Part shown: piece after piece, positions 7,590-11,742 of the stretch
Layout: each line of letters starts with the position of its first letter
How positions within the stretch are numbered: position 1 is the stretch's first letter
NCBI GenBank assembly: GCA_900128585.1
Contig: LT642546.1
Location: 3,028-14,769 of the forward strand
Length of the DNA stretch: 11,742 bases
Source of the DNA: Stramenopiles sp. TOSAG23-3
Taxonomy: Eukaryota > Sar
Reading direction: 5' to 3'
Program-made: the position numbers and the translations under genes
Notes under the pieces: generated by a model
What the model saw: the letters and a program-made list of their open reading frames with translations, nothing else
Told to the model about the DNA's origin: nothing
Databases searched by the model: none

Positions 7590-9890
7590 TTATGTAGATT
7601 TTGGTACACACATCCCTCCATCATCATCGCACGATTTTGAATTGCAATCTTCTTCGCAGTATCTATTTTTCAACCAAACGTCCATGCATGTATAACTGCA
7701 CTGTCTTCTACATCCACCATCGACTTTGTCGTCTTTCCCGGACAGAAACTGGCGCAAAGGCTCTGCGCGATCATTAACGTTTCGGCAAAGTGCATTCCCC
7801 TCGAGCGTCACGGAAACGACGGGGGATTCCGACAGAAACTCGGAAAACCAAGACGGGAGCTCGTTCAGAGAGTTGTTCCGAAGGTCCAAGAAACTCAACC
7901 TCTTCATGCCCTTCAGGGAAGAGGGGAGATTCGTCAAGTTGTTCCCTCCGAGGCGTAACGACACGAGTTCATCGAATTCTCCAATGTCTTCAAAGAGGTG
8001 TACGAGCGCATTATCGTTCACGAACAGCACACGCAACGCTACGGAAAACTTCAGCAAGCCTTTTGGGAGGCGCATCAGTAAGTTTTGCCCCAGGCGCAAA
8101 AACTTGACAAAGCGAGTCCTCCCCTCGTTGTCAATCTCAAGTTCTCTTAGTCTGTTGTTGGTGAAGTCATATCTGAAAATGCTTTTCAAGTCCCAGACCC
8201 CTTTTGGAATGTACGTGAGTCGCGCGTTCACTACTTCGAGGGAAATCATTTCTTGGAACGCTTCGAAACTTTCAGGCAGCCTCGTGAGGCTGCTGTTGTC
8301 TATCTTCATCACCCGTATCTTTCTGTGAGTGTTCCCAATCTCCTCCGGGAGCGTGGTCAGCGGCACTTCCGAGAACACTACTTTTTGCAGCGAAACCATT
8401 TCCGAGAACTCGGGCGGAAGCTTGGTAAAGTTACGCTTGGCCATTTTTATGGACGAACAGTCGCACCGAGGCGGTCCAAATGGCCGTTGGCAGAAGGGGA
8501 CCTGCACTTCGCAGTACTGCCACAACCTGTTGCCCTCGCAGTGTTCATTGATCGTGAGGGTGTAGACCGAGTACAAGATCCCAGCACAGAACAGCAATAG
8601 CCCAGGTATGCTTGCAATGACCCCGAAAGTTTTGCGCGCGGAGAGGGGGAACGTTGCGCGTTGCAGTTTCAAAATAGCGTCGTGGTGCATGTCGCCAAAC
8701 AAACTCTGTCGTTTGCGGTTCCGGCGTTTGGACAATGCCGTCTGGCGCTCGGCTATTGTGTTCGTACAGCTGAGACGAACGTTCTCCTCCACCAGATCGT
8801 TCACTTTTAGAAGCGCGAATAACGTGGTCGGCAATACAATTTGGACTATGTCCAACACGGCCACGGGTGTACCGTACGCGTAGTAGATGATACAGAGCGG
8901 CACGAAGGTAAACAGAAGATCCATCACAATGTCGACGACGACCTGCAAGGTGCGTCGAGAGTATGCTGTATTCCCGTCCATGCGCACCAAGTTGTGCAAA
9001 ATGAACAAGCACTCTATCGAAAGAATGAAACAGATGAAAGCGTTGAACGGGAGAGGCAACGAGCAAAGGTAAAACGTCGTCAAGTTGTAAATCTGAAGAA
9101 ACAATTCGGCGCACTCAGAACCGTACAGTTTGAACAGGTAGTACTCCCCGTGCATGTCAAAATTTCTCACCACAATCTGAATCTTGCGGCACAACCCTGG
9201 CAAAACGTCATTGCAGACTTTCTGATTCTTGGCTCCTCGAGATATAACCCTAGGATTTTCCCCTCGGTGATACTTTCCCTTCGAAAAGCTTCCCATTGCC
9301 CTGCTTTCGAGAAGACGTTCGATGTACTGCATGTCGTTGTATATACTACGCACTCTGGTCTTCCAGAAGAGCGTCTTTCCCAATACGCTGAGAAAGCAAA
9401 CGAATGCGACGATTGGAAACGTCCAAATCCAGACTGTTCTAGTAAAAGTTTGAAAATTTTCCGTATATATCGACATTATGTAAAGCGCAGACGCGCCAAG
9501 GGCGACTTCGGCAACCATTAACAGAATGTTCGTAAACTGCCCCATTGTCTGGAAAAATGTCAAATGGACATTGTCGATTGTTACCCCGGTGTTAATTTTA
9601 AACGGGCTCCCTCTGAGCTCCCTGTCAAAGCTTCTTGAGCGGCTATTCCTTCTATAATCCATCTGCACACGCATATGACCACGGGTTTGAAAAGTTGGCG
9701 CCCCATCCTCCTTCTTCGAATCCTGTGGACGGTTATTTCTCAACGGATTTTCCACCATCATGCCCCCTGACGGTTCGTCGGCCCCACGGGTTTGAAAAGT
9801 TGGCACCCCGTCCTCCTTCTTCGAATCCCGTGGACGGTTATTTCTCAACGGATTTTTCACCATCATGCCCCCTGACGGTTCGTCGGCCAT
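7590..9890 (-). CDS. Multi-pass membrane protein with extracellular LRRs and a C-terminal LNR (Notch) module (766 aa)
   Basis: Receptor-like surface protein; ligand unknown. Order: cytosolic N-tail with a perfect-length 35-residue duplication (2-36 and 37-71); membrane segments near 121-141, 152-174, 263-301 (one or two), 315-338, 345-362 and 421-444; a basic cytosolic loop (380-400, SKRRNRKRQS); a Cys cluster (C451, 460, 467, 476, 478) capping the repeats; leucine-rich repeats about 485-700 (LPEEIGN, LTRLPESF, LTNLPSSLKGM, NSLNELPSWF); and an LNR-like module at 727-761 with seven Cys and DDDGGMC, expected to bind calcium. No kinase or TIR domain is present, so any signalling would need partners. 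I associate this architecture with oomycete and other stramenopile membrane proteins. The domain calls are secure; the function is inference. An upstream hairpin and small uORFs may affect translation. Confidence 0.93.
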   Translation of the reverse strand: MADEPSGGMMVKNPLRNNRPRDSKKEDGVPTFQTRGADEPSGGMMVENPLRNNRPQDSKKEDGAPTFQTRGHMRVQMDYRRNSRSRSFDRELRGSPFKINTGVTIDNVHLTFFQTMGQFTNILLMVAEVALGASALYIMSIYTENFQTFTRTVWIWTFPIVAFVCFLSVLGKTLFWKTRVRSIYNDMQYIERLLESRAMGSFSKGKYHRGENPRVISRGAKNQKVCNDVLPGLCRKIQIVVRNFDMHGEYYLFKLYGSECAELFLQIYNLTTFYLCSLPLPFNAFICFILSIECLFILHNLVRMDGNTAYSRRTLQVVVDIVMDLLFTFVPLCIIYYAYGTPVAVLDIVQIVLPTTLFALLKVNDLVEENVRLSCTNTIAERQTALSKRRNRKRQSLFGDMHHDAILKLQRATFPLSARKTFGVIASIPGLLLFCAGILYSVYTLTINEHCEGNRLWQYCEVQVPFCQRPFGPPRCDCSSIKMAKRNFTKLPPEFSEMVSLQKVVFSEVPLTTLPEEIGNTHRKIRVMKIDNSSLTRLPESFEAFQEMISLEVVNARLTYIPKGVWDLKSIFRYDFTNNRLRELEIDNEGRTRFVKFLRLGQNLLMRLPKGLLKFSVALRVLFVNDNALVHLFEDIGEFDELVSLRLGGNNLTNLPSSLKGMKRLSFLDLRNNSLNELPSWFSEFLSESPVVSVTLEGNALCRNVNDRAEPLRQFLSGKDDKVDGGCRRQCSYTCMDVWLKNRYCEEDCNSKSCDDDGGMCVPKST
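9678..9887 (-). repeat. 105-bp in-frame tandem duplication in the LRR-LNR gene
   Basis: Copies at 9783-9887 (protein residues 2-36) and 9678-9782 (residues 37-71) differ at only four bases. Three of these change the residue (K12/E, R21/Q, V29/A) and one is silent in an Asp codon. The duplication encodes a charged, disordered cytosolic segment and appears recent. Confidence 0.95.
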
Positions 9891-10002
9891 GCTTGTATAA
9901 ACAAGCCAAAAAAGAAATGATGGCGGTTTTCTCTTTCAAAACAAGTTTATCAACAACAAATCCTTTTTCTACATGCGGTTTCAAACGGGAGGCTATTTTC
10001 AT
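9838..10002 (-). other. Candidate uORFs upstream of the LRR-LNR gene
   Basis: An out-of-frame ATG at 10002-10000 opens a 54-codon frame that overlaps the main start and ends at 9838. Inside its span, in another frame, is a minimal start-stop uORF (ATG TAG, 9974-9969). Whether the transcript begins far enough upstream to include them is unknown. The overlapping one would strongly inhibit translation, which argues that the transcription start may lie downstream of 10002. Confidence 0.3.
9891..9906 (-). promoter_or_regulatory. Hairpin directly before the LRR-LNR start codon
   Basis: On the coding strand the 16 bases before ATG read GCTTGTTTATACAAGC: a 6-bp perfect stem with a TTAT loop touching the A of the start codon. 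In an mRNA this weak stem could influence start selection, but its stability is modest. Confidence 0.5.
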
Positions 10003-10149
10003 TCAAAGGTTTAAACCCTGTACACGCAATTGTAAAGAACATCTAACTGTTTTTCAATATTGAAGAATGGTTCTATCTATCTGCAAACATAATGCAAACA
10101 ACAGAATAATAAATCTTTATTAACCCCAACCAAAAGAACAAAATAACTT

Positions 10150-10165
10150 CTTCTTCTAGAAGAAG
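10150..10165. promoter_or_regulatory. GAA/TTC palindrome, possible heat-shock element
   Basis: CTTCTTCTAGAAGAAG is a perfect 16-bp palindrome with TTC-TA-GAA at its centre, the canonical inverted nGAAn arrangement bound by heat-shock factors. It lies about 260 bases upstream of the LRR-LNR start. It is embedded in GAA/TTC simple sequence, so it may be only the point where the microsatellite changes strand. Confidence 0.3.
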
Positions 10166-10485
10166 GAAGAAGAAGTAATAATAATAATAATAATATATTA
10201 AATAAAATAAAAAAATTTAAACTGCCTTCTCTTTTTCTCCTCTTCTTCCTATGGACAGCGGCAACTCTTCTTCTTCTTTTTTTTGTATAAAATATTCTCT
10301 ATTACTTACTTATATTGCCAATTATTACATAGTCTATATAATTGCCAATAATGAGTGAATTAATCTAACTTCACCCAACCACAAACGAATTATTCATATT
10401 TTTCATACCCCGTACGTAGTACACACACACATATGGGAATAATATAGACCGACTAGTATCAGAGGATAAAATATATAGTTATAAA

Positions 10486-10773
10486 AGGAGAAGAAGACAG
10501 AAGAGGAGAAAAGGAGAAGAAGAGAAAAAAAGAAGAAGAAGAAGAAGAAGAAGAAGAAGAAAGAAGAAATAAAAGAAGAAATAAAAGAAGAAGAAGAAGA
10601 ACGAAGAACGAAGAAGAAGGAAGAAAGAAGAAGAAGAAGAAGAAGAAGAAGAAGAAAAAGAAGAAGAAGAAATAAAAGAAGAAGAAGAAGAAGAAGAAGA
10701 AGAAGAAGAAGAAGAAAGAAGAAGAAAGAAGAAGAAGAAGAAGAAGAAGAGAAGAAAAAGAAGAAGAGAAGAG
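10486..10773. repeat. Long purine tract of GAA-type repeats
   Basis: About 290 bases almost wholly A and G on the + strand, built from AAG/GAA units with short insertions such as AAATAAAAG and GAACGAAGAAC. It is imperfect, so older or more often interrupted than the tracts at 1-80 and 2680-2749. The minus-strand open frame through it is only a Ser/Leu/Phe low-complexity read. Confidence 0.95.
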
Positions 10774-11343
10774 GTCTCGTGTCTATCACATTAGACGACT
10801 AAATCTAATAGTGGTAGAACTATGTGGCCTCTCGTAACAGTCTAATAATAGTCGTTCTAATAAATATCTATGAAGAAGAAAAGATAATTATTTTCATTCT
10901 TCTTTATAATAATAAATAAATATAGCTAAATACGAGGAGTCTCTATTTCTTCCTATTTTTATATTTAATACGTAATCGCTTTCGCCTCGCCTCGTATAAG
11001 AAGTATCATTCGAGATCTTCTAACGAATGAAAATTTTATTATCCCTTCTCTCCTCTCTCCTCATCTTCTTCCCTCCACTGAATATTGAATATATAATCAT
11101 ATCCTCGTATATAATTATATAGAGAAGATATAGAACGACTCTAATTTTTGATCATATTATTATTATTCTCTTGTGTATATTTTTATATTTACTTTTTATT
11201 ATCAATATGTGTGACCTCTTTCATAATAATTAAAACAACATAATATTTGAAATAATGGTGGTGGGTGTAGAAGGAGTTTGTTTGGTTGCTGTTTGCAGTT
11301 TTATTTGATTATCAGAAGAAACGATTGACACAACTTTTTTTTT

Positions 11344-11363
11344 AGAGAGAGAGAGAGAGAGAG
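11344..11363. repeat. (AG)10 dinucleotide repeat
   Basis: Ten AG units follow a T run and end about 40 bases before the ATG at 11403. This puts them in the proximal promoter or 5' UTR of the cyclic-nucleotide-binding gene. GA runs close to starts can act as promoter elements in some eukaryotes; here this is only a possibility. Confidence 0.9.
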
Positions 11364-11402
11364 AAAGACGTAATATACATTAGTGAAGAGTGATCTGACG
11401 AC

Positions 11403-11742
11403 ATGGGATTATGTGCCTCCACGCCGGACAGCGTGTCCACCCCGGGGCGGGCCGTCCAAAACCCCATGGAGAAAAATGACGACGTGTTGGAGAAAAAGAT
11501 GACGAAAATTTTCCAGGCGAAGAAAAAGCGCAGGGTCATTCAGGACATGGCAACCATTGATCCGAACTTTGTGGCGCCCGTGATCCAAAAGCCGAAAGAA
11601 GTGCAGCAGTACCTTCACAAAGTGCTCTCGAATAAATTTTTCCTGTTCGAGACTTTCGACGAAAAGCAGAAAAACGACTTCATCATGGCCTTTGAGCAGC
11701 GCGATTTGAGCGGGAAAGGGGCTGTCATCATTCAACAGGGGG
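11403..11742 (+). CDS. N-terminus of a cyclic-nucleotide-regulated kinase or regulatory subunit (partial, 113 aa)
   Basis: Open to the window end, so truncated. The protein begins MGLCAS, a strong N-myristoylation signal (G2, S6) with C4 as a likely palmitoylation site, predicting membrane attachment. A basic stretch at 39-44 (KAKKKRRVIQD) resembles the RRx-hydrophobic autoinhibitory segments of PKG and PKA regulatory subunits. Residues 66-113 match the start of a cyclic-nucleotide-binding domain (EVQQYLHKVLSNKFFLF, then GAVIIQQG, which in the family leads into the phosphate-binding GD motif, just beyond the window). The acylation signal favours a PKG-like kinase over a plain PKA regulatory subunit. 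The missing C-terminus would decide this. The start is fixed by an in-frame TGA at 11391 and a strong GACATGG context. Confidence 0.85.
   Translation, partial: MGLCASTPDSVSTPGRAVQNPMEKNDDVLEKKMTKIFQAKKKRRVIQDMATIDPNFVAPVIQKPKEVQQYLHKVLSNKFFLFETFDEKQKNDFIMAFEQRDLSGKGAVIIQQG

Larger units (their letters stand above)
9907..11402. other. AT-rich divergent spacer with purine tracts
   Basis: A 1.5-kb interval holding the promoters of the LRR-LNR gene (-) and the cyclic-nucleotide-binding gene (+). It contains a GAA/TTC palindrome (10150-10165), a (TAA)n run near 10176-10194, two ATTGCCAAT boxes 27 bases apart (10314-10322, 10341-10349), a long purine tract (10486-10773), an imperfect inverted repeat (10791-10801 with 10849-10860) and a (GA)n run at 11344-11363. 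No gene or tRNA is supported. Confidence 0.6.

Noticed and set aside
10403-10789. 128-codon minus-strand frame through the purine tract
   Set aside because: The translation is a Ser/Leu/Phe homopolymer-like read of the GAA microsatellite.

Overview
The window looks like nuclear DNA from a protist. Five long, uninterrupted protein-coding genes of moderate to high GC sit in very AT-rich intergenic DNA full of GAA-type microsatellites. The starts have eukaryote-like contexts and there is no operon arrangement. Three of the five proteins carry signal peptides or membrane segments. The best lineage clue is the gene at 7590-9890. Its order, a membrane bundle followed by extracellular leucine-rich repeats and a terminal Notch/LNR module, is one I associate with stramenopiles, especially oomycetes. 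I therefore suggest a stramenopile-like protist with modest confidence; nothing here fixes the genus.

Layout. 1-336: GAA microsatellite and short AT-rich DNA. 337-2136 (-): secreted arylsulfatase-type sulfatase. 2137-3302: divergent promoter region with a 215-bp foldback (MITE-like) sequence, a perfect 7-bp minisatellite and three 19-bp direct repeats. 3303-4403 (+): charged cytosolic or nuclear protein with three copies of a SAP-like helix-loop-helix motif. 4404-4609: short convergent spacer. 4610-6974 (-): secreted, cysteine-rich protein of unknown family with an Ala/Thr/Pro repeat stalk, broken only by a single N at 6621 that looks like a collapsed 27-base part of the repeat. 6975-7589: AT-rich spacer. 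7590-9890 (-): multi-pass membrane LRR-LNR protein with a recent 105-bp tandem duplication in its cytosolic tail. 9891-11402: AT-rich spacer with an approximately 290-bp purine tract. 11403-11742 (+, cut by the window end): N-terminus of a cyclic-nucleotide-regulated kinase or kinase regulatory subunit with an acylation signal.

The genes do not form an obvious pathway. A common thread is the cell surface and signalling: a secreted sulfatase, a secreted Cys-rich protein, a membrane receptor-like protein and a probably membrane-anchored cyclic-nucleotide sensor. Neighbourhood alone is weak evidence of joint function in a eukaryote. I do not see a defence island, CRISPR array, transposase or RNA gene. 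The points most worth checking are the unknown secreted protein and its collapsed repeat, the Asp replacing the usual catalytic-site His in the sulfatase, the three-fold repeat protein and the foldback element.
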